Counted from the first letter of the stretch, positions 23,651 through 34,952 are shown. The stretch is DNA of 64,000 nt from Dama dama (GCF_033118175.1 NC_083697.1:25456001-25520000); one strand, 5' to 3'. Notes: generated from the sequence alone by a model not told the origin. Numbers and translations: made by a program.

Positions 23651-24419
23651 ACCATAAACATATTAAAATAAAGCCTAAAAAGTATATTGCATTGTCTCTA
23701 GGTTATAATTAGACAACCTAATAAATGTAAACTCTAGGTAAGCCTGAACCTTTAATATCTTAGAACAGAATCTGTATCATTTTCTCCTTAAGCAGTAGCT
23801 ATACTGAAACACCTTTATCTTGAGCCGTTCCCATTTGCTGTGCTTTTGTCCTGAACTTTGTGATTTCTGTGTCTGTTCTGGCTATGTGGATCCTGAATAA
23901 TCAATAATGTTGATCCTGAATAATAGGTCTGTGTCTAAAAGAATCTGCTTCACCTATTCTTCCTGAAACCTGCCAATATAATGCTATTACTGAATATAAG
24001 CAACAAGGGTGAAGGAAAATGAAACACACATTCATCCCCCAGATGAGGCAGACTATACATAATACTTGCAAGGATATTTATTATTCCTGTTAAAAACAAT
24101 GTTTTATGTTAGACTCTTTCTTTGCTTCAGAAATAGTCTACACCCATCAGTGAAACCAACAGAAATTCCACATTTGGACCTGAAAATCACTGAGAAAGGA
24201 AGGTATCTTTTTGCCTACATATTGACAATTGCCACTGATTGACTGGAACTGGCAGGTACAAACATATGAGAGATGATTTTGTTCATTTTCTTCCCATTTT
24301 TACATTCAGTGACAATGGTAGCTTAAAACCAGCCAGCTCACTAGCTTTTTTAAGAACCGTGTCCAGAGATTTTTTACTTCAGTCATCCAATTATCCAACC
24401 ATCTGCCATCTTTCCTTCC

Positions 24420-24600
24420 ATACATTATCCATACACCTTTCCACCTATCTATTCATTCAGGTACCCATCTATACATCCATCATGTACATCTATACATGTA
24501 CATCTATACATGTACCTATCTATACATCCCCTCATGTATTTACTCACCCACCCATCATTCATCCATCTATATCTGCATCTACCATCTACATCCTAAGTTG
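24420..24600 (+). repeat. Impure (ATCT/CATC)n tetranucleotide tract
   Basis: A long degenerate run of catc/tatc/acat units, including two tandem copies of 'tacatctatacatg' near 24484-24512. The apparent reading frame 24239-24604 is mostly this repeat read as protein (Ile/Pro/Tyr/Ser/Thr) and is not a gene. Confidence 0.85.
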
Positions 24601-27600
24601 CTAGCTTGAAATCACCCCATAGATGGCATAAGCTAACATTATTAACTTTGGGGTTTCTTTTAAAGAACTGTTGGTTAAACAGCTGGTGGTATTTAACACT
24701 AGCATGACGCTGATAATAAACTAGTGACAGCTGGTGACTATTCCCTTCTTCTGGACTTCTTTTTTCATTTATCAAGTGGCAGCTTATTTTTAACTCACCA
24801 TAAACATCATGCAATGGTTGAGCACCCCGCCACATCAGGCCAAGGGGTCTGTCTGCACCTCTCCTCATGTAGAGGAGTGCACAGGGAACCTGAGACTCAG
24901 AAAAGGCTCAGCCAAGAGGACCTGGAGTGAGGCGAGGATGTCAGGAGGCCAGGATGCTCAGTGTTTTAAGAGGTAGAATTTGGGGGGTGTGCAGGAGAGA
25001 ATGGGGAAATAGATACAAATTTTATTCTTACAGATACTAGTGTGAAATACATGAAGAAATTTACATTCTTCCCTGTAATTGAATTTTTTTTTTTCTTTTG
25101 AGGTCTAGTCCATGAAATTCTGAAGACTTAATCTCAGTCTTCCTTACCCTCTCTCTGGAGTTACACCTAAATTTAAGGCCAAAGTATCAGTGTAAATTGG
25201 AAGGGTTGTACAGTGTATCTCTGGTGATCTCAAATACACTGACAGCTCGTCTGTTAAGGAATACACATTCTCACTTTTTTCCCCATAACTGATTTATTCA
25301 GATCACTGCTAGACTTCTTTGTCACATGATAGCTATTCTACCGCTCCCATAAACTCTGAGCCTTAGGAAACTGTGAGGCTAATTCAGAAAAGTCTGTCCG
25401 GAGAATCTCCACTCTCCCAGGCTCTACTTGAAGTGCTTTGGGGAAGGTGGTCACACAGGGCTCTCCTGCTCTCAGGGACCTGGACTTAACTGAGCATTTG
25501 TGATACCATTTTTCTCCTCTTGAAATACAGCAGAACTCTTTCTATGGGATCTGTCAGCAGAAAATGATTTATTCTCCCTCATTCTCTCATCTCTCCCCCT
25601 TGTCCTGGGGATGCTTTTCAGTGTAGATAGAAAAGAAGACTTTCTCTATAGCATCATGGATTTTATATTCTCTAAGTTTTTCAATTCAAAGATTAAAATT
25701 GGGGCAATTAAAAGGTCTTTGTTTTTTTTTACTTTCTGCTCCATGTTTCTCACCTTAGAGGAACACCTCTGACTGTATGAAATGCTGAGAGGTGGGAAAA
25801 AAGATAAGTACAGAGAACAGCAAGTACATTTCATAAAACTTCAAATAACCATGTCTCACCACACGTGGTTTAACATATTTTCTTATATGACAAACGGAGA
25901 AACATCTTTCAAAATAATTACACGGCTTATATTTTATAGGTGATTGCAGAGTCAAGTGAGGGGTTACAAGCAGAGTGTTTGGGCAGGAAACAAGCAAACA
26001 TTTAAGGATAAAGTCCAGGAACATCTAGTATAGAATGTGATTTGACACCTGTATCACAGGGGGGTAGTTAAGAGACAAGCATAGCTGCATGCATTAGAAG
26101 GCAAAAACACACAGAGGCTTGTTTTATATTTTCCACATGTAATCTCCTTACCTTTTTCTGCTAAATCCTTGAAAATTAGAGTGAGAGCATAGGTCTCAGG
26201 GTACACGTAAAAGTTGTCTTTTGACTTTCCATTTCAAACATTGGCATTGGGAGGATTAGGCTAAAATCTAATCAGGAATGTGAGATGTCATAAAGGTCCA
26301 TTAACTGCTGAAACTCAGCAATGTTTCTGAGTTCTTAAAACATCTTAAATCATATTATCCCTAAAATACCCTTTTTCTGAAGAATGTGAACTACTGATAT
26401 TATATTCACAACTGTTGGTACTCTTTTTTGCAAGCTTTCTCAATAAATCACAACTTCTTCTAACTTCCATAATCTTATAACAGGATGATGAATCATTATA
26501 AGAATGAGCTCAAAATAAGTTATTTCACTTCCCAAAGAGAGAAAGAAAATATCACACAGAACATCTAAATGAAAGGACTGATGCTAACCCCACTCTATTC
26601 CAAAAGGAAGATTCATTCAAATACATCTGTTAATCTTTCTCACCAAGACAAATTTTGCAAGAGTTGGCCAAGGCAAGACAGATAATATAACATGGAAATC
26701 CCCTGCATGATTACGGATTTCTCTAGAGCATGCTTATTATTAATTTATGACTTTGCACCTTCCATTAAGACTATGGGGAAGAAATTCTCCTAGGCGCTTT
26801 TATTTTTTTTGAAGGTAAATTCATAAGTAAGACAATTTATTCCAGAAAAAATTATAGGGCATTATGCAGTGTTTTAAATTAACTCTTGGATTCTTATTGA
26901 CATCAGAAAGGAAAAGGATAAATGATGAATAGAGCAAAAGTTGTTTAATCATTTCTATACAACTCCCCCTTAAAAATGTTACAGTAAAAAGCTAGGAGAC
27001 CCCAAATGACCAAACATTAAGAGAAAGTCAAAGGAAGCTATATATATATAAACACCGAACTAGGGAATTCCTGTGATGCCTAATGCTTATTTCACTGAGT
27101 GCATATAATCTCTTATATATCTAATGAGATATCTTTTATCCAGGATTAATTGATATTAAGATAACACATAAATGACTCCCCATCAAGGAAGAATATTAAA
27201 ATTTTCTTTATTTTTTTGCCTTGGAAATAACATCAAAACAACACTAAAAATGACAAGTCTATAGGTACTGTTATTGTCATTTGGAAAAAAAATATTATTA
27301 TGGCAAATGCCAAGATTAGGTTGGCAAAGCTACACACTGAATCATAAATACATGGATTTTGTGTATCAGTTACAGCAGCTGGAGGTCAGATTAGTTCAAC
27401 TCCACAACACTTAGCAAAAACTAACTCTTTTATAAAGACAAAGAATAGCATTAAGTTCAAGCAGAGTGGCATCCAAAGGATAACCACTTGTGAATTCTCC
27501 TCGAATCTTGATCAATTTATGCTTATAAGCCACTTAAAATCAGTTCTTGCACATCATATTCTATTACCAATTTAAGCGGATTGATTGGTTAAAGAGAAAA

Positions 27601-27624
27601 ATGTGTTTTTGGAGACAAGTATAT
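24601..27624. other. Unique DNA, no recognised feature
   Basis: Three kilobases with no interspersed repeat or gene that I can name. Small items: a T-run at about 25085-25095 and a minor (TA)n at 27040-27050. Frames up to 91 codons are present on both strands without any known domain. Confidence 0.5.
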
Positions 27625-27752
27625 CTGGCTTTCAATTCTAATGTTTTCACTTAATAGCTGTATGACTTAAGCATATTCCAATAAAAATTTGGGGGCACTA
27701 GTTTCCTCATTTGTTAAATAGAGATAAAATTATCTAAACTCTAAGATTATTG
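27625..27752 (+). repeat. MIR SINE, 3' part replaced
   Basis: Sense MIR: 'ttcacttaatagctgtatgacttaagca', 'ctagtttcctcatttgttaaatagagataaaattatctaaa'. It stops at the (TA)n and BovB insertion; its 3' half is not seen beyond. Confidence 0.82.
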
Positions 27753-27800
27753 TGTGTATATATATACATACATATACATATATATATATATATATATATG
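27753..27800. repeat. (TA)n microsatellite, left tract
   Basis: A gtgtatatata...catatatatatata tract directly before the antisense BovB. A matching (TA)n lies on the far side of the BovB, so the LINE probably inserted in, or was later flanked by, one microsatellite. Confidence 0.9.
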
Positions 27801-28466
27801 TTCAGTTCATTTGCTCAGTCGTGTCCAACTCTTTGCGACCCCCTGGGCTGTAGCACGCCAGGCCTTCCTATCCATCACCAACTCCCGGAGTTTACTCAAA
27901 CTCATGTCCATCGAGTCGGTGATGCCATCCAACCATCTCATCCTTTGTCATCCCCTTCTCCTCCTGCCCTCAATCTTTCCCAGCATCAGGGTCTTTTCTA
28001 ATGAGTCAGTTATTTGCATCAGGTGGCCAAAGTATTGGAGTTTCAGCTTCAGCATCAGTCCTTCCAATGAATATTCACAACTGATTTCCTTTAGGATTGA
28101 CTGGTTGGATTCCCTTGCAGTCCAAGGGACTCTCAAGAGTCTTCTCTAACACCATAGTTCAAAAGCATCAATTCTTCGGCACTCAGGTTTCTTTATAGTC
28201 CAACTCTCACATCCATACATGACTACTGGAAAAACCATAGCTTTGACTAGATGGAACTTAGCAAAGTAATGTCTCTGCTTTTTAATATGCTGTCTAGGTT
28301 GGTCCTAGCTTTTCTTCCAAGGAGCAAGCGTCTTAATTTCATGGCTGCAGTCACCATCTGCACTAATTCTGGAGCCCAAAAATATAAAGTCTGACACTGT
28401 TTCCCCTGTTTCGCCATCTATTTGCCGTGAAGTGATGGAACCAGATGCCATGATCTTAGTTTTCTG
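27801..28466 (-). mobile_element. BovB 3' fragment within (TA)n
   Basis: Antisense BovB from its tail ('gttcagttcatttgctcagtcgtgtcc') through the reverse-transcriptase C-terminal region to 'gccatgatcttagttttctg', where it is 5'-truncated. Frames at 27754-28149 and 27948-28136 are shadows or remnants of it. Its 5' junction carries a small foldback (28455-28475). Confidence 0.94.
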
Positions 28467-28479
28467 AAAACTAAGTTTT

Positions 28480-28481
<2 letters not shown>

Positions 28482-28520
<39 letters not shown>
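28482..28520. repeat. (TA)n microsatellite, right tract
   Basis: An almost perfect run of about 19 TA units followed by aaaataag. Likely polymorphic in length. Confidence 0.93.
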
Positions 28521-28526
<6 letters not shown>

Positions 28527-29127
28527 AGCAGAGTAGCTACCTCTGTACTGACTAAACACTGATTCTCTCTTATCTTCCTTCTCTTCTCTGTTACTGAACA
28601 CAAAAGACATGTTGACAAAATGGGAAAAACACAAATCATACTCACACTCATTTCTAAAACCTACTTTGGAACACCCCTTTGCCCAGGTTCCCTAGAAATA
28701 GAGCTTGAGTCAGAACTTGAGCACTGATGCTCTGTTGGGCAATGCCAGAGTAGCAAAAAAGGAATACAAGGCAAAGAAGAACAAGAAGTGAAGAGGTGTG
28801 AGTTACCCAGAGGTCCTGGCTTCTTGAAGAGACATAAACCTTTCTTTTGTCACTTACAATATCAATAGTCAGGCTATAAAGAAACACTATGCCCCAAAAT
28901 GGACAAAGAAGAGGAAATGGAGAGGGATTTTATGTGTCTGCTTCCACCATCTTCCATTGGTCAGTGTTTGCCCATAGGGAGTTCTGGTTTGCATCTGACA
29001 GGTCTGATCATGGAACTGCCCAGAGTTCACAGGGAGTAGTCTCCTCAGCAGCAGCCAGAGCAGAGCAAAGGTTCAAGGGAGAGACAGGTAAACAGAGACT
29101 CTGAAGCAGCACCTAGGAAATGTCACC
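28521..29127. other. Unassigned, possibly an ancient repeat
   Basis: No gene recognised. The block at 28670-29110 has a composition (alternating purine-rich and mixed segments, 'caggttccctagaaatagagc', 'ggagttctggtttgcatctgac') that could be an eroded LTR or DNA transposon, but I cannot name the family. Confidence 0.3.
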
Positions 29128-29192
29128 TTGGATATTAAGCCCTTGTCTGTTGCATCATGTACAAATATGTCTCCCATTCTGTAGGTTGTCTT
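29128..29192 (-). mobile_element. L1 ORF2 fragment, inverted 5' part
   Basis: Reads 'ggatattaagcccttgtctgttgcatcatgtacaaatatgtctcccattctgtaggttgtcttt', which is L1 ORF2 in antisense. The directly following sequence is L1 in sense, from about 100 bases further along the element. This is the arrangement expected from twin priming, a 5' inversion during insertion. Confidence 0.82.
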
Positions 29193-30095
29193 TACACATT
29201 TTTAATAGACATTTCTCCAAAGAAGGCATACAGATGACCAGTAGGCACATGAAAAGATGCTCAACATCACTAATTATTAGAGAAATGCAAATCAAAACTA
29301 CATGAGGTACCACTTCACACCAGTCAGAATGGCCATCGTTAAAAGGGTATAAATAACAAATCCTGGAGAGGGTGTGGAGAAAAGAAAACCCTTCAACACT
29401 GTTGCTGGGAATGTAAGTTGGTACAGCCACTATGGAAACTAGTGTGGAGGTTCCTCTTAAAACTAAAAATAGAATTACTATATATGGAGTAAGCCTACTC
29501 CTGGGCATATATCTGGACAAAACTATATTCAAAAGATACATGCACCCCTATGTTCATAGAAGCACTATTTACAATAGCCAAAACATGGAAACAGCCTAAA
29601 TGTCCATAGATAGATGAATGGGTAAAGAAGATGTGGTACATGTATACAGTGGAATACTACTGAGGCATTTGCAACAATATGGAAGCAACTAGAGATGATC
29701 CTACTAAGCAAAGTAAGTCAGAAAGAGAAAGACAAATACCATATGATATAACCTATGTGAGGAATCTAAATATGGCACAAGCAAACCTATCTACAATACA
29801 AAAACAGACTCACAGCCATACAGAATAGACTGCAGTTTCCAAGGGGGAGAGGACCGGGGAAAAGGACTGGGAGTTTAAGATTAGAATATGTAAACTATTA
29901 TATATCGGACAGATGAACAACAAAGTCCCATTGTATAACACAGGGAACTATATTCAACATCACCATAATGGAAAAGAATATTTAAAAAAAGAATGCCTAT
30001 ATGTGGTTAACAAGTCACTTTGCTGTGCAACAGAGATAGGCACAACATTGTAAATCAACTATACTTCAATAAAAAATTTTAAATTAAGATAAAAG
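29193..30095 (+). mobile_element. L1 ORF2 end and 3' UTR (sense part)
   Basis: Sense L1: 'agacatttctccaaagaaggcatacagatgacc', 'gaaatgcaaatcaaaactac', 'gagagggtgtggagaaaag', 'ctcctgggcatatatctgga', 'gtggaatactactgaggc', then the 3' UTR ending 'gcacaacattgtaaatcaactatacttcaataaaaaatttt'. The ORF2 end is decayed. Together with 29128-29192 it forms one 5'-inverted insertion of about 970 bases. Confidence 0.9.
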
Positions 30096-31625
30096 AAAAA
30101 CATGATCATCTTCATATATGCAGAAAAAGCTTTTTACAAAATTCAACACTAATTTATGATAAGAACTCGCCAGAAAATGAGAACAGTGGAAATTACCTCG
30201 ACGTAATAAAGGCTATACACAACAAACCCACAGCCAACATCATTCTCAATGGTGAAAAGCTGAAAGCATTCCTTCTAAGATCGGGAACAAAGCAAGGATG
30301 TTCATTTTCACCACTTTTATTGAACACAGTTTTGGAAGTTTCACTGTCTGAGCCACCAGGGAAGCCTTTGGAAGTTCTAGCCGTGGTAATCAGAGAATTA
30401 AAGAAATAAAAGTAATCCAAATTGGAAAAGAAGAAGTAAAACTGTCAGTGTTTGAAGATGGCATGATACTATGCATTAAAAATCCTAGAGTCTACCAGAA
30501 AATTATCAGAGCTCATCAATGAAGTTTCAGGATTTAAAATTAATACACAGAAATATTTTGCATTCCTATACACCAAAAACAAAAGATCAGAGAGAAAAAT
30601 TAAGGAAGCAATGCCATTTGCCATCACATCAAAAAGAATAAAATATACCTAGGAATAAACCTACCTAAGTATACAAAAAACCTCTACTCTGAAAACTATA
30701 AGAAGCTGATGAAAGAAGCTGGAGATGACACAGATGAAAGGATAAACCATGTACTTGAATTGGAAAAATCAACATTGTTAAAAATATACTTCCCAAGGTA
30801 ATCTACCCAATGCAATCACTATCAAATCACCAATGTCATTTTTCATAGAACTAGAACAAAAAAATGTAAAATTTAGATGGACATACAAAAGTCCCCAAAT
30901 ACATGAAAAAATCTTGAGAAAGAAAAATGGAACTGGAGGAATCTCTGACTTCAGACTATACTACAAAGCTACAGTAATCAAAATAGCACAATACTGACAC
31001 AAAAACAGAAATATTGATTTATGGAATAGGATAGAAAGCCCAGAAATAAACTCACATACCTATGTTCAAATAATCTTTGACAAAGGAGGCAAGAGTATAC
31101 ATTGGAGAAAAGACAGTCTCTTCAATAAATGGTGGTGGGGAAAGTGGACTGCTCTGTGCACAAAAAAAGAAAAAGAAAAAAAATTAAATTAGGACAGTCT
31201 CTTAACAACACACACAAAAACAAACTCAAAATGGATCAAAGACCTAAATGCAAGACTGGACACTATAAAACTATTAGAGGAAAACATATAAATTGCCATA
31301 ACATCTTTTTGGACCCACCTCTGAGATAAATGAAAATGAAAATATAAGCAAAAGGGACCTAATTAAACTTAAAAGCTCCTGCATGGCAAAGGAAACCATA
31401 AGCAAAACAAAAAGACAACCCATAGAGTGGGAGAAAATATTTGCAAATGGAACAACCAACAAGGGATTAAGCTCCAGAATATACAAACAGCTCATGTAGC
31501 TCATTTAAAAAAATAAACCCAATTAAAAAATACATAGAAGATCTAAAGAGACATCTCTTTAAAGAAGTCATACAGTTGGCCAAAAGGCACATGAAAAGAC
31601 GCTCGATATCACTAAATATTAAACA
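30096..31625 (+). mobile_element. L1 ORF2 middle region, 3'-truncated
   Basis: Sense L1 ORF2 from the reverse-transcriptase region ('gcagaaaaagctttttacaaaattcaacac', 'cccacagccaacatcattctcaatggtgaaaagctgaaagc', 'gcaaggatgttc') past a broken catalytic region at about 30450-30475 to 'aaggcacatgaaaagacgctcgatatcactaaatatta'. There is no 3' UTR or tail, so this copy is cut at its 3' end. Many stops and shifts; no functional product. Its last 100 bases are homologous to the start of the preceding L1 segment. Confidence 0.88.
30341..30366 (-). mobile_element. 26-bp Bov-tA head fragment with target duplication
   Basis: Inside the L1, 26 bases that equal the 5' head of Bov-tA on the minus strand (ggcttccctggtggctcaga) are flanked by an exact 10-base direct repeat, tttggaagtt (30331-30340 and 30367-30376). 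Removing the insert and one repeat restores L1 colinearity. The fragment has the SINE head but no body or tail. Confidence 0.85.
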
Positions 31626-32386
31626 AATAGCTAACGACTTCCTGAACTCAAGCTGTCTGATGGTACATCTCTCTGAGACATAGATTCCTACTAAGGTAAG
31701 GTAGTCTTTTCCTAAGAAGTTATGAAGCAGAGACTTGCTCATGAGCGCAGGTGGAAAGAGCTATATTATACATTTCCAACACATTTTCTAAAAATATCCT
31801 CTGTGTATTTATTGTAACACTGCTGATGAGAAAACCTATGAAGTTGTTTTTTTTTTTTTTTTGTAGTTATCCTTGATACACAATTCTAAATATTAACTAT
31901 AAAATAGCAGTTTTAAGCTAAAAACAAAAAGAACTCCATGCTAGCAGCCAAGATGCAAGGTTATTTCCACTGCCTGCTACAACCATCATTGTATAGCTTA
32001 GTTTATGAAATTAAGAAGGTGATGAAAAACTCACCATATTCACAATAGCAAGGGATAGGAATCCTCAGGTGGTGACACAGGCACAGAGATATTCAAGCAG
32101 AAATTGTGGGTGACCATCAGGAATGCTATGGAACATGTTAAAATTTCTTATAATTAAGTAAGATTCTCAGCAATTCTAAGAGTTTATGATTACTTTCTAC
32201 CCTAAACTTTATGAAAGTTGATTTAAAACAGGTAAGGAGAAGGGGAAAAAAATAGGATCTTATGGCTTTAGATTTTCAAGGAAAATATCACTCAAAAAAG
32301 ATGGGAGATTCCTAAAACTAATAATCTGTCCCTACAATTTTATATAATTACATTATATATCATCTAAAGAGAGATAACATCTAAAC
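31626..32386. other. Unique DNA with T-run
   Basis: No gene or named repeat. It includes a homopolymer T-run at about 31845-31862 and ends with the left target duplication of the hAT element (atctaaac, 32379-32386). Confidence 0.5.
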
Positions 32387-32455
32387 TAGTGGTTCTCAAA
32401 GCATGGTCCATAATCACTGAGGGGTCCCTGAATTGCATTCATGTAGCCACAAAAC

Positions 32456-32723
32456 CCGGAGAAGGCAATGGCACCCCACTCCAGCACTCTTGCCTGGAAA
32501 ATCCCATGGACGGAGGAGCCTGGTGGACTGCAGTCCATGGCGTCGCTAAGAGTCAGACACGACTGAGCGACTTCACTTTCACTTTTATGCATTGGAGAAG
32601 GAAATGGCAACCCACTCCATTGTTCTTGCCTGGAGAATCCCAGGGACGGCGGAGCCTGGTGGGCTGTCGTCTGTGGGGTCGCACAGAATCAGACACGACT
32701 GAAGTGACTTAGCAGCAGCAGCT
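32456..32723 (+). mobile_element. Bov-A2 SINE (dimer) inside hAT element
   Basis: Two A-type monomers joined by the 'cttcactttcacttttatgcatt' linker: the first from 'ggagaaggcaatggcaccccactcc', the second from 'ggagaaggaaatggcaacccactcc' to the 'cgacttagcagcagcagc' end with its short gca repeat. Direct repeats acaaaacc (32449-32456, 32724-32731) flank it. Confidence 0.94.
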
Positions 32724-32768
32724 ACAAAACCAAAACTATTTTTCCTAATAACACTAAGACATTATTTA

Positions 32769-32996
32769 TGGGCTTTCCTGGTGGCTCAGTTGGTAAAGTA
32801 TCCACTTGCAACGCAAGAGACCTCCTGCAACGCAGGAGATGCAGATACAATTCCTGAGTCAGGAAGACCCCCTGAAGGAGGAAATGGCAATACACATCAG
32901 TATTCTTTCCTGGGAAACCCCATGGACAGAGGAGCCTGGTGGGCTATAGTCCATGATGTTGCAAGAGTCAGACACATCTTAGCTACTAAACCACCA
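32769..32996 (+). mobile_element. Bov-tA SINE inside hAT element
   Basis: Sense Bov-tA with a 14-base target duplication, taagacattattta / taagactttattta (32755-32768 and 32997-33010; one mismatch). The tRNA-like head carries a small internal duplication: 'cttgcaacgcaagagac' is followed by 'cctgcaacgcaggagat'. Confidence 0.94.
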
Positions 32997-33435
32997 TAAG
33001 ACTTTATTTAATTTTGTATTTGCTTATGTGTACAATGTAGTTTAGAGAAACTATACATGTAATAATATCATTGCTGTGCTAGCTAATGAAATGAATCGCT
33101 GTGCATTCTTTTTTAAAAACTTTTCTTAGATGGTTGCTTTTGAGTGCATTTTCAGATATTAATTCAGTATTTTCTCGGTACTTCAGTGCCTGTACTAGCT
33201 TTCTTCACTTTATTTATTTCTTCTATAATCTCTGTAACATTATTATCAGAATATTATCATTCATAAAAATCTCAGAGTTTTCCTTTTGCTTACTTGTAAA
33301 CACAAAAAATTGGTACATTATTTTACAACAGTATTTTTTAATTTGTTTAATACAGGAAGTCTCACTCATCTTCAATAGTGTTAAGAGAGTAAAGAGATCC
33401 TGATACGAAGAAGGTTAAGAAGTATTGATCTAAAC

Positions 33436-34952
33436 AAACTTCCTTGCCTAAACATGGTGATCTCTAATGAGCACACAAAACTATATAAACTACAAAGAGG
33501 TGCCACTGTGGCCAAAGATAAATCCAAAAAGCTACACAAAACTAGAGCTATTAGTCAGAAAGTATAAATTCAATATCAAAAACTCATGATCATTTCAGAA
33601 AAAATAAAGTTAGAAGTACTTTGCTGAGAGAAGATGCTCTAAAGCTAAATGAAGACAAAAAAAGGTCTCCAACATTATTTTTACAATTAAAAACAATAAC
33701 TTCTGTAGTCATTGGGCTTATTTGGGGCCAAAGGAAAATATATTTATCTACTACTCCCTTTCTGTTGTTGTAGAAAGATACTGCTGTGGAATATGTTAGC
33801 CTCTTTCTTTGTTGGTTGGACAGAAGGACAGAATCTTAAAAAGAGAGAAGGCAGATGCAAGTTGCATATGAATAAATGTCTATCTTGTTTAATTGGTTAA
33901 CCTTTTTGGTAGCTCAGAATGCTGAAGACTCCTACAAGAGCACTAATAAAACACCATGTATTAATGGTTAATAGCTTAGTAATCTCCTACGTTGGGAAAA
34001 AACATGCCATATATTTTATAAATTTCTGTGTAAGTCTCCTCCAAAGATAAATCACATTTATATTAAGGTTCTTAACACAGGTTTTATGGTTAGATTTCAT
34101 AGACACTATGAACATTTCATTTAATTGCTTAAAAAGTGTTCATGTGAGAATATGTGGACATTTTTCTGGGCAGATGAGCTAAGCATTGATCAGATGCTCA
34201 AGGAAGTTTTAATCCCAAAAAATACTCTTAAATATTTAATACAAATACTTATTTTTTTAAAAATTAAAAGTTTATTTAATAAGATAATAAAAAATAAAAA
34301 GCAAACATCCTTAAAATGCTGTTTATGATTAATGTTTAAAATAACATTTAATTGAAATGGCAAAGTAATGCAGCAATATTTTAAAAAATTATTTGTCATC
34401 AGGGTCTAAATTTAAGAAACGATTCTTTTTTCTTATCTATAATTTACAAATATATATCCATATAAGCCTATGGAAATGCCATCAGAAATTTCCTACATAA
34501 ATCCATCTTGAAGAAGGTCTGAATTTCTGAAAGCTAACGAAGTTTCCAAAATAAACAAGACAAATGTATAGTATGTGTTGTTTAATTGGGGATAATTCAC
34601 ATTCTTTTAAGGTTTATCTTATAAGAAAGTATTTTAAGATAATATGGAAAGCAGTTGATTAAATAAGATTTATGATAATGTGTATTTCACTAAGTCTTAG
34701 TATTTCTTTCTTAAACTTTGAATGTGTCCTTTAAGACTAAAATGGGGTACTTCCTGTTAGTTTCAGCTTCAGACGTGGAGTCAAACTTTCCTCTCTTTTT
34801 GACTCTAATGGAAAAATAACTGAACTGAAATGCATGGAATGACATTTTGAACACAGGGAAAAAAAGAATTAGCTATTACTAAGAAAAGTGAATTTATTTC
34901 ATAAGTAATAAATATTTTTATAACTATATATAAATATGTAATTTCAAAAACC
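33436..34952. other. Unique AT-rich DNA
   Basis: 1.5 kb without a recognised gene or interspersed repeat. It contains the first copy (34427-34450) of a 24-base sequence that recurs at 35096-35119. Confidence 0.5.

Larger units (their letters stand above)
32387..33427 (+). mobile_element. hAT-Charlie-type DNA transposon, non-autonomous
   Basis: The left end reads tagtggttctcaaagcatgg, the familiar terminal inverted repeat of MER5/Charlie elements, followed by 'ggtcc...ggggtccctg' and 'caaaactatttttcctaataacactaagacattattt'. The right end 'gagatcctgatacgaagaaggttaagaagtattg' is its diverged inverse. A perfect 8-base target duplication (atctaaac, 32379-32386 and 33428-33435) has the size hAT transposases make. 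A Bov-A2 and a Bov-tA inserted later. No transposase frame is visible; the 100-codon frame at 33101-33403 has no known domain. Confidence 0.85.

Noticed and set aside
24417..24600. Regularly spaced short repeats suggesting an array
   Set aside because: The units are 4-14 bases with no spacers of constant length and no adjacent cas-like genes; it is a microsatellite, not CRISPR, and the genome is mammalian.
24239..24604. 121-codon frame rich in Ile, Pro, Ser, Tyr
   Set aside because: Most of it is a degenerate ATCT/CATC tetranucleotide repeat translated; no real protein features.
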